From Zobellella iuensis (GTDB lineage: Bacteria > Pseudomonadota > Gammaproteobacteria > Enterobacterales > Aeromonadaceae), in NCBI RefSeq assembly GCF_016746085.1, contig NZ_JAERTZ010000002.1, forward strand, positions 1 to 64,000: 64,000 nucleotides of DNA, in the 5' to 3' direction. The translations under genes were made by a program, and so were the position numbers. This document shows positions 45,641-54,997 of this stretch, one piece after another; position 1 is the first letter of the stretch; the number at the start of each line of letters is the position of its first letter. The notes below the pieces were generated by a model. The model was not told the origin of the DNA. It saw only the letters and a program-made list of their open reading frames with translations, and made no database searches.

Positions 45641-46339
45641 TCAGGCTTCCATCGGGGTGGCGTCCACGCCGCGCAGCACTATGTCGAAGAGGTAGCCCAG
45701 GGCGAAGCCCTCTTCGGTCGCATCCAGGGAGAAGCGGCTCACCAGCCGGTCCCGGGCCTCGGTTGGAACGCCGTTGAAGATGGGATCATGGGCCAGCAGC
45801 GGGTCGCCGGGAAAGTACATCTGGGTCACCAGCCGGGTGGCGATGGCGGGCCCGAACAGGGAAAAATGGATGTGGGGGGGCCGCCAGGCGTTGGGGTGGT
45901 TGTCCCAGGGATAGGCGCCCGGCCTGATGGTGTAGAAGGTGTAGCGGCCCCGGGCATCGGTCAGGCAGCGGCCGGCGCCGAGGAAATTGGGATCGAGCGG
46001 CGCGCCGTGCCGATCGCGCTTGTGCACATAGCGGCCGGCGGCGTTGGCCTGCCAGATCTCGAGCAGGGTACCGGGGACAGGCCGGCCGAACTCGTCGAGC
46101 ACCCGGCCGGTGACCAGGATGCGCTCGCCGAGGGGCTCGCCGTTGACCCGGCCGTTCCGGGTCAGGTCGTGATCCAGCGGCCCCTGCAGGTCGGCGTCGA
46201 ACACCGGGCCGGTCAGCTCGGCCAGCTCCGGGTCGATCCGGACCCGTGGCTGCGTCGGGCTGCGCAGGCCGCTCGACTTGTAGTCGGGATGGCGGTAGGG
46301 CGGCTGGCTGCTCCAGTCCCTGGCGGTGATGCGGCTCAT
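45641..46339 (-). CDS. pcaH: Protocatechuate 3,4-dioxygenase beta subunit
   Basis: The 232-aa subunit carries the non-heme iron ligands: the tyrosine in NAAGRYVHKRD, the tyrosine in RPGAYPWDNH, and both histidines in PPHIHFSLFG. It also has the ILVTGRVLDEFGRPVPGTLLEIWQ core. With PcaG it forms the ring-opening enzyme of the ortho route, giving beta-carboxy-cis,cis-muconate. AAGAGGAG precedes the start. It is the first gene of pcaHGB-AEC, and a GC-rich hairpin (46397-46438) separates it from the upstream aldo/keto reductase gene. Confidence 0.96.
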   Translation of the reverse strand: MSRITARDWSSQPPYRHPDYKSSGLRSPTQPRVRIDPELAELTGPVFDADLQGPLDHDLTRNGRVNGEPLGERILVTGRVLDEFGRPVPGTLLEIWQANAAGRYVHKRDRHGAPLDPNFLGAGRCLTDARGRYTFYTIRPGAYPWDNHPNAWRPPHIHFSLFGPAIATRLVTQMYFPGDPLLAHDPIFNGVPTEARDRLVSRFSLDATEEGFALGYLFDIVLRGVDATPMEA

Positions 46340-46396
46340 GACGATGGCTCCTCTTGGTTGTCGAGTGCGTTAAGCGCCCCTGGTTTGGGCTCCTCG

Positions 46397-46438
46397 CCGC
46401 CGGGCGGTGCGGTGCCGGAACCCCGCGCTGCCCGGCGG
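46397..46438 (-). terminator. GC-rich hairpin between the reductase gene and pcaH
   Basis: CCGCCGGGC and GCCCGGCGG are perfectly complementary over a 24-nt loop. No T tract follows, so it may be an attenuator or weak terminator dividing the 4,5-pathway genes from pcaHGB. Confidence 0.45.
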
Positions 46439-46447
46439 GGCAGGGGC

Positions 46448-47440
46448 TCAGCCAAACTCTTCGGTATCGATCTCGGCCTGCTGGGCCGTATTGTAACGCG
46501 GACCCGAGACGGTCGCCTGGTTGATCAGCCCATCGAGCCGGGCCAGGGTCCCGGCATCGAGCCGGAGCGGCTCGGCGGCCAGATTTTCCCGCATATGCTC
46601 GACAAAACGGCTGCCCGGGATCGGCAGGATAACATCGCCCCGGCTGCGCACCCAGGCCAGCGCCAGCTGGGCCGGGGTGCAGGCGGCGTCCCTGGCGAGG
46701 CGCTGGTATTCGTCGAGCAGCGCCAGGTTCTTCGGGAAGTGGTCGGCGCTGAAGCGCGGCATATTGTTGCGGATGTCCTTCGGCTCCAGGCCACCGATAT
46801 CGCGCAGGCTGCCGGCCAGGAAGCCGCGTGCCAGCGGGCTGAAGGCGACCAGGGCGGTACTGCTGGCACGGCAGGCGTCGAGCAGGGCGATTTCGGGGTT
46901 GCGGGTCCAGAGGGAATACTCGGACTGCACCGCGGCGATCGGGTGCACCGCCTGCGCCCTGGCCAGGGTAGCGGCGGAAACTTCCGACAGCCCGATGGCG
47001 CGGATCTTGCCGTCACGGACCAGGTCGGCCAGGGCGCCGACGCTCTCTTCGACGGGCACCCGCGGGTCCAGCCGGTGCAGGTAGTAGAGGTCGAGGCAGT
47101 CGGTCTGCAGCCGGCGCAGGCTGTCCTCGCACTGGCGTTTCAGGGTGGCGGGGCGGCCGTCTATCTCCTTCTTGCCGCTGTCGCGGCCGATCGCCATGCC
47201 GCATTTACTGGCCAGGAACAGCTGCTGGCGTTTGTCGTGCAATGCCTTGCCGAGCAGGGTTTCGTTGGCGCCGCCGCCGTAGAGGGTGGCGGTGTCGAAA
47301 TGGCGGTAGCCCAGGTCGAAGGCGGTCTGCAGCGCCCGGACGGCATCGGCTTCCGACAGCGGGCTGCCATAGGCGTGGGACAGGTTCATGCAGCCCAGGC
47401 CGATGCCGGGCTGGTCGAACAGCGGATTGGCAATCTTCAT
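46448..47440 (-). CDS. Aldo/keto reductase
   Basis: The 330-aa protein has the AKR barrel motifs FDTATLYGGGANETLLGKAL (catalytic Asp and Tyr), the lysine in FLASKCGM and the histidine in LDLYYLHRLDP. The NADPH-binding segment ILPIPGSRFVEHMREN is near residue 270. It lies in the same direction after ligC. It is not a known step in either protocatechuate route, so it may reduce a semialdehyde intermediate as a side or detoxifying reaction. The ATG at 47440 follows AAGGGGA; a TTG further upstream is less likely. Confidence 0.9.
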   Translation of the reverse strand: MKIANPLFDQPGIGLGCMNLSHAYGSPLSEADAVRALQTAFDLGYRHFDTATLYGGGANETLLGKALHDKRQQLFLASKCGMAIGRDSGKKEIDGRPATLKRQCEDSLRRLQTDCLDLYYLHRLDPRVPVEESVGALADLVRDGKIRAIGLSEVSAATLARAQAVHPIAAVQSEYSLWTRNPEIALLDACRASSTALVAFSPLARGFLAGSLRDIGGLEPKDIRNNMPRFSADHFPKNLALLDEYQRLARDAACTPAQLALAWVRSRGDVILPIPGSRFVEHMRENLAAEPLRLDAGTLARLDGLINQATVSGPRYNTAQQAEIDTEEFG

Positions 47441-47506
47441 CGGTTCATCCCCTTGCAAGCATGGTGGTCCATGGAAAGGGGCAGCCCGCGGGCCGCCCCC
47501 TGGCCG

Positions 47507-48460
47507 TTAGCCTGCCTGCTGCAGGCACAGCTCCAGGCGGCTCAGGGTTTCCATCGCCGGCAGGCACTGGGCCACGCTGGCGTTGGGCTCGCGGCCTTCG
47601 CGGATGGCGGCGATGAACTCCCGATCCTGCAGCTCGATGCCGTTGTTGGACACCGCCACCCCGCTCAGGTCTATCTTGTTCTCGTGGCCGTCGACCAGGT
47701 CGTCGTAGCGGGCGATGTAGGTGCCCTGGTCGCAGATGTAGCGGAAGAAGGTCCCCAGGGGGCCGTCGTTGTTGAACGACAGAGACAGGGTGCAGATAGC
47801 GCCATTCGGAACCTTCATGCCGATGCTCATGTCCATGGCGATGCCGAGTTCCGGATGGATGGGGCCCTGGAGGGCCTGCACCTGGCTGGCGGTTTCACCG
47901 GTCTGGTACTGAAACAGGTCGACGGTGTGGCAGGCATGGTGCCACAGCAGGTGGTCGGTCCAGGAACGGGCCTGGCCCAGGGCGTTCTTGTTGGTGCGAC
48001 GGAAGAAGTAGGTCTGCACGTCCATCTGCTGCACCTTCAGCTCGCCGGCCTGGATCTTGTTGTGGATCCACTGGTGGCTGGGGTTGAAGCGGCGGGTGTG
48101 GCCGGCCATGGCGACCAGGCCGGTGCGCTGCTGGGTCTCGACCAGCTTGCGCGCGTCTTCGATGTTGTCCGCCATGGGGATCTCGACCATGACGTGCTTG
48201 CCGGCCTCCAGGCACTGGATCGCCTGGGAGGCGTGCAGCTGGGTCGGGGTGGCCAGGATCACGGCGTCGACGTCGTCCCGGGCCAGGGCCTCGGCCAGAT
48301 CGGTGCAGTAGTGGGGCACGCCGCGCTCCTCGGCGAAGGCGCGGATCGCCTCCGGGTTGGAACCCACGACCGAGGTCACCCGGGCGCCGTCGATGGCGGC
48401 GATGGCATCCATGTGTTTCATGCCGAAGGCGCCCGCGGCGCCGGCGATGCAAAGTCTCAT
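47507..48460 (-). CDS. ligC: 4-carboxy-2-hydroxymuconate-6-semialdehyde dehydrogenase
   Basis: The 317-aa protein is a Gfo/Idh/MocA-type dehydrogenase with IAGAAGAFGMKHMDAIAAIDG at the N-terminus, VILATPTQLHASQAIQ, MVEIPMADN and the LigC/PmdC-type WHHACHTVDLFQYQTG. It oxidises the hemiacetal of CHMS with NAD(P)+ to 2-pyrone-4,6-dicarboxylate, the step after LigAB. It is encoded on the minus strand while ligJKUI-ligAB are on the plus strand, with the regulator between. TTAGGAGAAG precedes the ATG. Confidence 0.93.
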   Translation of the reverse strand: MRLCIAGAAGAFGMKHMDAIAAIDGARVTSVVGSNPEAIRAFAEERGVPHYCTDLAEALARDDVDAVILATPTQLHASQAIQCLEAGKHVMVEIPMADNIEDARKLVETQQRTGLVAMAGHTRRFNPSHQWIHNKIQAGELKVQQMDVQTYFFRRTNKNALGQARSWTDHLLWHHACHTVDLFQYQTGETASQVQALQGPIHPELGIAMDMSIGMKVPNGAICTLSLSFNNDGPLGTFFRYICDQGTYIARYDDLVDGHENKIDLSGVAVSNNGIELQDREFIAAIREGREPNASVAQCLPAMETLSRLELCLQQAG

Positions 48461-48477
48461 CAGTCTTCTCCTAACTG

Positions 48478-49404
48478 TTATCGGGGTAGTGGTACATCTC
48501 GGGCGGAGGCCCGGGCGAGGTGCTCCAGTATCGGATCCGCCTGCCGCGCCAGGTCGGTGCTATCGTTGCGGATCCCCAGTTCGCCGATGCGCTGTTGCCA
48601 GGCGGCGGTGGCGGCGGCCATCTCGTTGCCCATGCCGAGTTCGTCGAGGGTGGCGGCCACCTCCCGCATCTCGGCGGCGCGGCGCAGGCCGTGCCGGGTC
48701 ATGCGTTCGAGGTTGTAGCCGGCCTGTTGGCGCCAGCCGAAACCGGGAAAACTCTGCTCCAGCGACGGCAGTATGGTCTCCTCGATACCGGCCTGGCGCG
48801 CCGCCAGCAGGCATTCGGCACTCAGCGCCTCCATGCCCTTGATCATGATGCTGCGCAGCATCTTCACGGTCGAAGCGGCGCCGACGGCGCCCGGCATCAG
48901 GCGGGCGTTCATCCCCAGGCGTTCGAGCAGCGGCTGCAGCCCGGCGGCGTGCTCGCCGCTGAGCAGCAGCGGGGTACGCTGCCGCGCCGGATGGATGGGC
49001 GCCATCACGGCGACGTCGCTGTAGCGGGCGCCGGAGGCGGCGATCAGCATGGCCGAGCCGCGCTTGCCGCCGGGCGAACAGGAGTTGCCGTCGAGGAAGT
49101 GCTGGCCGGGCTGCAGCAGCGGCGCCGCGGCCCGGGCGGCGAGGGCCGCCTGGTCGGCGGTGACCAGCGAAAAGACCAGCACGGCCCCGTCGAGGGCCTC
49201 GGCCAGGGTCGCGCAGGCACGGACGCCGGCCGCCTGGTACTGATGCCGGAGCCGCTCGCGCAGCGGGGCATCGTCGCTGTCGGACTTGATATCGTAGGCC
49301 CGCATCTCGACGGCGGCGCCGGCTTCGCGCAGCCCGAGGGCGATGGCGGAAGCGGCTTCGCCGAAGCCGATAAAGGCAAGGCGCAGTGCGGTGTCGGTCG
49401 GCAT
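48478..49404 (-). CDS. NAD(P)-binding protein with DUF1932 domain
   Basis: The 308-aa protein resembles 6-phosphogluconate/3-hydroxyisobutyrate dehydrogenases: IGFGEAASAIALGLREAG for the dinucleotide, DGNSCSPGGKRGSAML, and VKMLRSIMIKGMEALSAEC with the usual catalytic lysine position. The C-terminal part matches DUF1932. Such proteins occur near 4,5-cleavage genes in other bacteria but their reaction is not established. It lies 17 nt before ligC and is likely in the same transcript. Confidence 0.82.
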   Translation of the reverse strand: MPTDTALRLAFIGFGEAASAIALGLREAGAAVEMRAYDIKSDSDDAPLRERLRHQYQAAGVRACATLAEALDGAVLVFSLVTADQAALAARAAAPLLQPGQHFLDGNSCSPGGKRGSAMLIAASGARYSDVAVMAPIHPARQRTPLLLSGEHAAGLQPLLERLGMNARLMPGAVGAASTVKMLRSIMIKGMEALSAECLLAARQAGIEETILPSLEQSFPGFGWRQQAGYNLERMTRHGLRRAAEMREVAATLDELGMGNEMAAATAAWQQRIGELGIRNDSTDLARQADPILEHLARASARDVPLPR

Positions 49405-49516
49405 GGACTCTGCTCCGGCTGGAAGAGGGGGTTCAGCTCAATCTAGCACCGGGGCCAGGGGCTGAATAATTGGATCTGGGCTCAGGGTATTCAATTTTTG
49501 CATAGCGGCTCCTGTG

Positions 49517-50740
49517 CTACTGGTCCGCGTAGCGGCCGGCGGCCTCGCGCAGCATATCGAGAAACCGGCGTTGGAACGGCGTCGGCTGCCAGTTCTGGCG
49601 CAGGGTAATGCCGATGGGGCGGCGGGTGTGGCTCAGGGCGTAGGGCAGTACACAGAGCAGCCCGAGGCGCAATTCATGCTCTATCTGGTGGGTCGAGATC
49701 AGGGTCAGCCGATCGCTGCCGCGCAGCAGTTCACGGATAAGTATTTGCGAACTGGTTTCGACCAGGCGGGAGGGGGGCGGCAGCCCCTTGTCGACGAACA
49801 GCGAGTCGAAGAAGGCCCGGGTCGGGGTGCCGCCGCGGGGCACTACCCAGGCCTGGTCGGCCAGGGTGGCGATGTCGAGTTTCGGCCGCGAGGCCAGGGG
49901 ATGGCCCTTGCGCGCCACTATCGCCAGGGGCGGCGACAGCAGCTCCTCCTGGACGATGTCATCGGCCGGGGCGGGGAAGCGCAGGGCGCCCACCAGAAAA
50001 TCCAGGTCGCCATGGCGCAGGTGCTGCAGCAGATCGTCGTAGGGCGCATCGACGACGTTGATGCCGATATCCGGGTGCAGGGCGCCGAAACGGTTGATCA
50101 CCTCCGGCAGTATGGAGGTGCGCGCCAGCGGCATGCTGCCGAGCGCTATCTTGCCGACCTCGCGGCTGCGCAGCGCGTTGAGCTCGTCATGGCCCTGGCG
50201 GATCTCGGCGAAGCCCAGCTTGACCGCCCGCGTCAGCGCCTGGCAGGCCTTGGTGATGCCGATGCCGGTGCTGGTCTTCTCGAACAGCGGTATCGCCAGC
50301 AGCTGTTCCAGCTCCCGTGCCGCCCGGTGCAGGGAGGATTGGGAAACACCGAGGCTGCGGCTGGCGATGGTGAAGTTGCGGGCCTCGCTGACGGCGACCA
50401 GGGCCTTCAGCTGGGTGGTGGTCAGCAGCGGCAGTATCTGCCCGGCCGAGGCGGGCCGGCCGCCCGGGCGGTTTTTCAGGATCTCGCGGATGCCGTTCTC
50501 GATATAGTCCAGGCAGCGGTCGACCCGGTTGTGCCAGACCTTGCCCGCCTCGGTCGGAAACATGCCATCGGCGTGGCGTTCGAACAGCGCCGTCTCGAGC
50601 TGCGCTTCCAGTTTTGCAATCGCCTGGGTGATCGCCGGCTGGGACAGGAACACCCGGGGGGCGGCTTGGCTGATGCTCCGGCATTCGGCGACTTCGCGGA
50701 ATACCCGCAGGTGTCTGATATTGGGGAGGGGGGGGGGCAT
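49517..50740 (-). CDS. LysR-family regulator with two N-terminal helix-turn-helix domains
   Basis: The 407-aa protein is about 100 residues longer than usual LysR proteins because it has two LysR-type winged-helix domains in a row. The first is at about 8-67 (FREVAECRSISQAAPRVFLS, QPAITQAIAKLE) and the second at about 106-166 (TTTQLKALVAVSEARNFTIA, VSQSSLHRAARELE). One effector domain follows (about 190-395). It lies between the divergent ligC and ligJ transcripts, so it should control the 4,5 pathway. A run of ten C directly follows the start codon (50728-50737 as G on the plus strand). Confidence 0.88.
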   Translation of the reverse strand: MPPPLPNIRHLRVFREVAECRSISQAAPRVFLSQPAITQAIAKLEAQLETALFERHADGMFPTEAGKVWHNRVDRCLDYIENGIREILKNRPGGRPASAGQILPLLTTTQLKALVAVSEARNFTIASRSLGVSQSSLHRAARELEQLLAIPLFEKTSTGIGITKACQALTRAVKLGFAEIRQGHDELNALRSREVGKIALGSMPLARTSILPEVINRFGALHPDIGINVVDAPYDDLLQHLRHGDLDFLVGALRFPAPADDIVQEELLSPPLAIVARKGHPLASRPKLDIATLADQAWVVPRGGTPTRAFFDSLFVDKGLPPPSRLVETSSQILIRELLRGSDRLTLISTHQIEHELRLGLLCVLPYALSHTRRPIGITLRQNWQPTPFQRRFLDMLREAAGRYADQ

Positions 50741-50955
50741 CGGGCTCCTGACCTGCTCGGCTGAATATGGGTGCTATATCAAAATCTAATATCATTGCGG
50801 GAAAATTGAAATGGCCGGCTGTGGCCTGGCAGGACAATACTGTGTCAACGAAAACGGGCTGGATCCCGGATCCAGCGAATCTTTTGCCGATTCCGATGGT
50901 GGTGGCGCTATGTGAGGCGCTAAGACCCAGGAATCCAGTCACAGGGAGTCCAGCA
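50741..50955. promoter_or_regulatory. Promoter region between the LysR gene and ligJ
   Basis: This 215-bp gap contains ATATCAAAATCTAATAT at 50776-50792, a dyad-like AT-rich stretch that could be a LysR box or promoter. The rest is GC-rich with no credible gene. Confidence 0.45.
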
Positions 50956-51969
50956 ATGATCATCGATTGTCATGGTCACTACACCACCACGCCGCCCCAG
51001 GTGGGCGAATATCGCGACCAGCAGAAGGCGGCCGTCGCCAGGGACTCGTCCTTCGTCGGTGAAAAGGGGCAGATGGTCATCAGCGACGACCAGATCCGCG
51101 AGAGCATCGAGAACAACCAGTTGCGGCTGCAACGGGAGCGGGGCACCGATCTCACCATTTTCTCTCCCCGCGCCAGCTGGATGGGCCATCATATCGGAAA
51201 TGAATATACCAGCCGGTTCTGGACCGAGCACCAGAACGATCTGATCCGCCGGGTCTGCGACCTGTTCCCCAACAACTTCGCGCCGGTCGCCCAGTTGCCC
51301 CAGTCACCGGGCGTCGACCCCGCCAAGTCGGTGCCGGAAATCATCCGTACCGTCGAGCAGATGGGCTTTATCGGCATCAACCTGAACCCGGATCCGAGCG
51401 GCGGTCACTGGAACGGCGCCTCCCTGGCGGATCGCGCCTTCTACCCTATCTACGAGAAGATGGTCGAATACGACATCCCGGCCATGGTGCACGTCAGCGC
51501 GGCCTGCAACGACTGCTTCCATACCACCGGCTCCCATTACCTGAATGGTGACACCACCGGTTTCCAGCAGCTGATGATGTCCGACGTGTTCAAGGACTTC
51601 CCCGAGCTGAAGATCATCATCCCCCACGGCGGCGGCGCCGTGCCCTACCACTGGGGCCGTTTCCGTGGCCTGGCGCTGGATCAGGGCTTCGAGCTGGAAG
51701 AGCGGGTGCTGAACAACATCTATTTCGATACCTGCGTTTATCACCAGCGCGGCATCGATCTGCTGCTCGACATAGTACCGACCAAAAACATTTTGTTCGC
51801 CTCCGAGATGATCGGCGCGGTGCGCGGCATCGATCCGGAAACCGGCCACTATTTCGATGACACCAAACGCTATATCGACGGCAACAAAGTGCTGAGCGTC
51901 GAGCAGAAGCAGGCGATTTTCGAGCACAATGCCCGGCGCGTGTTCAGCCGCCTGCGCATTCCGGCCTGA
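50956..51969 (+). CDS. ligJ: 4-oxalomesaconate hydratase
   Basis: The 337-aa protein is an amidohydrolase-fold enzyme with [14 protein letters not shown] at the start, [14 protein letters not shown] in the middle and [18 protein letters not shown]. It adds water to 4-oxalomesaconate to give 4-carboxy-4-hydroxy-2-oxoadipate. It is the first gene of the plus-strand meta operon, followed 17 nt later by the aldolase gene. The ATG at 50956 follows CAGGGAG and begins the family's usual N-terminus. Confidence 0.92.
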   Translation: MIIDCHGHYTTTPPQVGEYRDQQKAAVARDSSFVGEKGQMVISDDQIRESIENNQLRLQRERGTDLTIFSPRASWMGHHIGNEYTSRFWTEHQNDLIRRVCDLFPNNFAPVAQLPQSPGVDPAKSVPEIIRTVEQMGFIGINLNPDPSGGHWNGASLADRAFYPIYEKMVEYDIPAMVHVSAACNDCFHTTGSHYLNGDTTGFQQLMMSDVFKDFPELKIIIPHGGGAVPYHWGRFRGLALDQGFELEERVLNNIYFDTCVYHQRGIDLLLDIVPTKNILFASEMIGAVRGIDPETGHYFDDTKRYIDGNKVLSVEQKQAIFEHNARRVFSRLRIPA

Positions 51970-51986
51970 GCCACAAGGAGCCCATC

Positions 51987-52664
51987 ATGAGAGAGAATCT
52001 GGTCGTACAGCATATCGAACGCGCGGATCAGGCGGTGATCGACGGCCTGGCCCGGTGCGGCGTCGCCACCATCCACGAGGCCCAGGGCCGCACCGGCCTG
52101 CTGGCCCATTATATGCGGCCCATCCAGCAGGACGTGGCGGTGGCCGGCTCCGCCCTGACCATCTCCGGCGCCGCCGGCGACAACTGGATGATGCACGTGG
52201 CCATAGAGCAGTGCCGGCCGGGCGACATCCTGGTGTTCGCGCCGACCTCGCCCTCGGTGCACGGCTTCTTCGGCGATCTGCTGGCCACCTCGGCCCAGGC
52301 GCGCGGCGTGGTGGGCCTGGTGATCGACGGCGGCGTGCGCGACACCCGGGATCTGCGGCAGATGCAGTTCCCGGTCTGGTCCAAGGCGGTGTTCGCCGAA
52401 GGCACCATCAAGGAGACCCTGGGCTCGGTCAACGTGCCCATCGTCTGCGCCGACGCCCTGATCAATCCGGGTGACGTTATCGTCGCCGACGACGACGGGG
52501 TGGTGGTGGTGCGCCGGGAGCACGCCGCCGAGGTGCTTAAAGAATCGCGCGAGCGCATGGCGCGGGAAGAGGCCAAACGGGTGCGCCTGGCCAACGGCGA
52601 GCTGGGGCTGGACATTTACGACATGCGCCCGCGCCTGCAAGAGAAGGGGCTGAAGTATGTCTGA
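51987..52664 (+). CDS. ligK: 4-carboxy-4-hydroxy-2-oxoadipate aldolase
   Basis: The 225-aa protein belongs to the RraA-like aldolase family: [46 protein letters not shown] and the metal and substrate-binding arginine and aspartate in that segment. It splits CHA to pyruvate and oxaloacetate with a divalent metal. ACAAGGAG precedes the ATG, and the gene overlaps the next by 8 bp. Confidence 0.93.
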   Translation: MRENLVVQHIERADQAVIDGLARCGVATIHEAQGRTGLLAHYMRPIQQDVAVAGSALTISGAAGDNWMMHVAIEQCRPGDILVFAPTSPSVHGFFGDLLATSAQARGVVGLVIDGGVRDTRDLRQMQFPVWSKAVFAEGTIKETLGSVNVPIVCADALINPGDVIVADDDGVVVVRREHAAEVLKESRERMAREEAKRVRLANGELGLDIYDMRPRLQEKGLKYV

Positions 52665-53721
52665 GGGGATCCGCTGCATGTGGATGCGGGGCGGCACCTC
52701 CAAGGGCGGCTACTTCCTGGCCGAGGAGCTGCCCGCCGACACCGCCGCGCGTGACGCCCTGCTGTTGCGGGTGATGGGTTCGCCCGATCCGCGCCAGATC
52801 GACGGCCTGGGCGGGGCCGACCCGCTGACTTCCAAGGTGGCGGTGGTGAAGCGCTCGGCCCGCGCCGACGCCGACGTCGACTACCTGTTCCTGCAGGTGT
52901 TCGTCGATCAGGCCATCGTCACCGACGCCCAGAACTGCGGCAATATCCTGGCCGGGGTCGGCCCCTTCGCCATCGAGCGCGGCCTGGTGGCGGCGCGGGA
53001 CGGCGAAACCGAGGTGCGCATCTATATGGAGAACACCGGCCAGGTGGCCATCGCCCGGGTCTGCACCCCGAACGGCCAGGTCAGCTATGTGGGCGAGGCC
53101 CGCATCGACGGGGTGCCGGGCCACAGCGCGCCGGTGCCCATCACCTTCACCGACACCGCCGGCTCGAGCTGCGGCGCCCTGCTGCCCACCGGCAATGTCG
53201 TGGACAGCATCGACGGCGTCGATGTTACCCTGATCGACAACGGCATGCCGGTGGTGATCCTGCGCGCCGCGGATCTGGGCATCAGTGGCCAGGAGAGCCG
53301 CGAGGAGCTGGAGGCCAACGCGGCGCTGCGCGCCCGGCTGGAGTCCATCCGCCTCCAGGCCGGCCCGCTGATGAACCTGGGCGAGGTCAAGGACAAGTCG
53401 GTGCCCAAGATGACCATGGTCAGCCCCGCCAGCCGCGGCGGCGCCCTGTCGACCCGCACCTTTATCCCGCACCGTTGCCACGCCTCCATCGGCGTGCTGG
53501 GGGCGGTCAGCGTGGCCACGGCGGCGGTGCTGCCCGGTTCGCCGGCGTTCGAGGTGGCCAGCCTGCCCGAGGGCAGGTGCAAGCTGCTGGCGGTGGAGCA
53601 CCCCATCGGCGAGATGACGGTGATCCTGGAGGTGGACGAGGCCGGCCAGCCCGGTCCGGCGGCGCTGCTGCGGACGGCGCGCAAACTGTTCGACGGCGAA
53701 GTCTTCGCCCATAACCATTGA
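52657..53721 (+). CDS. ligU: 4-oxalomesaconate tautomerase (PrpF family)
   Basis: The 354-aa protein has the PrpF/GalD-type start [20 protein letters not shown], with a conserved lysine, then [15 protein letters not shown] and [16 protein letters not shown] with catalytic-type cysteine. It interconverts keto and enol or double-bond isomers of oxalomesaconate before hydration. It lies between ligK and ligI, which supports the assignment. GalD and LigU names are both in use for this group. Confidence 0.88.
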   Translation: MSEGIRCMWMRGGTSKGGYFLAEELPADTAARDALLLRVMGSPDPRQIDGLGGADPLTSKVAVVKRSARADADVDYLFLQVFVDQAIVTDAQNCGNILAGVGPFAIERGLVAARDGETEVRIYMENTGQVAIARVCTPNGQVSYVGEARIDGVPGHSAPVPITFTDTAGSSCGALLPTGNVVDSIDGVDVTLIDNGMPVVILRAADLGISGQESREELEANAALRARLESIRLQAGPLMNLGEVKDKSVPKMTMVSPASRGGALSTRTFIPHRCHASIGVLGAVSVATAAVLPGSPAFEVASLPEGRCKLLAVEHPIGEMTVILEVDEAGQPGPAALLRTARKLFDGEVFAHNH

Positions 53722-53738
53722 CAGAGGGATGCAGCAAG

Positions 53739-54614
53739 ATGATGGACGCAGATTACTTACCTTTTCACCCTAACCCCAGCCAGCCGGCGTTCAGGGCGCC
53801 GGCGGGCGCCGTCGATGCCCACTGCCACGTGTTCGGCCCGGCGGACCGATTCCCCTACCACCCCAAGCGCAAGTACACCCCCTGTGATGCGCCCAAGGAG
53901 AAGCTGTTCGAGCTGCGCGACCATCTCGGCTTCGAGCGCAACGTCATCGTCCAGGCCTCCTGCCACGGCACCGACAACGCCGCGCTGATCGATGCCCTGG
54001 AAAGCGCCGGCCAGCTGGCCCGGGGCGTGGCGGTGGTGGATCCCAGCGTTACGCTGGAAGAATTGCAGGCGATGGACAGGGCCGGGGTGCGCGGCGTGCG
54101 CTTCAACTTCGTCAAGCGCCTGGTCGATAGCACGCCGAAGGAGGTGTTTCTGTCGATCGCCGAGAAGATCAAGCCCCTGGGCTGGCACATAGTGGTCTAC
54201 TTCGAGGCGCCGGATCTGGAAGGCCTTATCCCCTTCCTCAACGAACTCGACACCACCATAGTGGTCGACCACATGGGCCGGCCCGATGTGGCCAAGGGCG
54301 TCGAGCATGCGGATTTCCAGCGCTTCGTGCAGCTGCTGCGCGACAACGACAGGATCTGGACCAAGGTCAGCTGCCCCGAGCGCCTGACCCTGACGCCACC
54401 CGATTACTCGGACGTGGTGCCCTTCGCCCGCACCCTGGTCGAGCAGTTCCCCGATCGCGTGCTCTGGGGCACCGACTGGCCGCACCCCAATATGAAGTCG
54501 CACGTTCCCGACGACGGCCACCTGGTCGACGTGATCCCGCGGATAGCGCCCACCGCCGAGCTGCAGCACAAGCTGTTGGTCGACAACCCGATGCGGCTCT
54601 ACTGGTCCAAATAA
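53739..54614 (+). CDS. ligI: 2-pyrone-4,6-dicarboxylate hydrolase
   Basis: The 291-aa protein is an amidohydrolase-superfamily lactonase with VDAHCHVFGPADRFPY near the N-terminus, VIVQASCHGTDN, VVDHMGRPDV and GTDWPHPNM at the C-terminal end. It opens the pyrone ring to oxalomesaconate. GAGGGA lies upstream; two adjacent ATG codons at 53739 and 53742 could start translation. It follows ligU by 17 nt. Confidence 0.93.
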   Translation: MMDADYLPFHPNPSQPAFRAPAGAVDAHCHVFGPADRFPYHPKRKYTPCDAPKEKLFELRDHLGFERNVIVQASCHGTDNAALIDALESAGQLARGVAVVDPSVTLEELQAMDRAGVRGVRFNFVKRLVDSTPKEVFLSIAEKIKPLGWHIVVYFEAPDLEGLIPFLNELDTTIVVDHMGRPDVAKGVEHADFQRFVQLLRDNDRIWTKVSCPERLTLTPPDYSDVVPFARTLVEQFPDRVLWGTDWPHPNMKSHVPDDGHLVDVIPRIAPTAELQHKLLVDNPMRLYWSK

Positions 54615-54631
54615 TGGAGGAGGTGACCACA

Positions 54632-54997
54632 ATGGCATCCACCGAGAAAAAACAGATCCCCGGCACCATCAATTTCGACGGTCCCATGGCCACCAAGGGC
54701 TATGCGCTGAACAAGATGTGCTATTCCTTCAACGACGCCGCCAACCGCGAGGCGTTCAAGGCCGACGAGGCCGGCTACTGCGACCAGTTCGGCCTGACGC
54801 CGGCGCAGAAGGAGGCGATTCTCCGGCGCGACGTGCTGGCGCTGCTGCGCGAAGGCGGCAGCATCTATTACCTGGCGAAGTTCACCGGCCTGCTGGGGCT
54901 GAACATGCAGGACATCGGTGGCCTGCAGACCGGCATGACCACCGAGGAATTCAAGGCGTATCTGGACAGTCAAGGAAGGGGCAAGCAGCATGGCTAA
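54632..54997 (+). CDS. ligA: Protocatechuate 4,5-dioxygenase alpha subunit
   Basis: The 121-aa small subunit has the LigA pattern: ALNKMCYSFNDAANREAF, LTPAQKEAILRRDVLALLREGGSIYYLAKF and TEEFKAYL. It caps the active site of the catalytic LigB subunit. GGAGGTGACC is the ribosome site, so the start is at 54632, not the ATG at 54614 that lies inside that site. It overlaps ligB by 8 bp. Confidence 0.94.
   Translation: MASTEKKQIPGTINFDGPMATKGYALNKMCYSFNDAANREAFKADEAGYCDQFGLTPAQKEAILRRDVLALLREGGSIYYLAKFTGLLGLNMQDIGGLQTGMTTEEFKAYLDSQGRGKQHG

Noticed and set aside
45005-48718. A 1237-codon open frame on the plus strand
   Set aside because: It runs antisense through pcaG, pcaH, the aldo/keto reductase and ligC, is low in recognisable motifs and is explained by high GC at third positions of the real genes.
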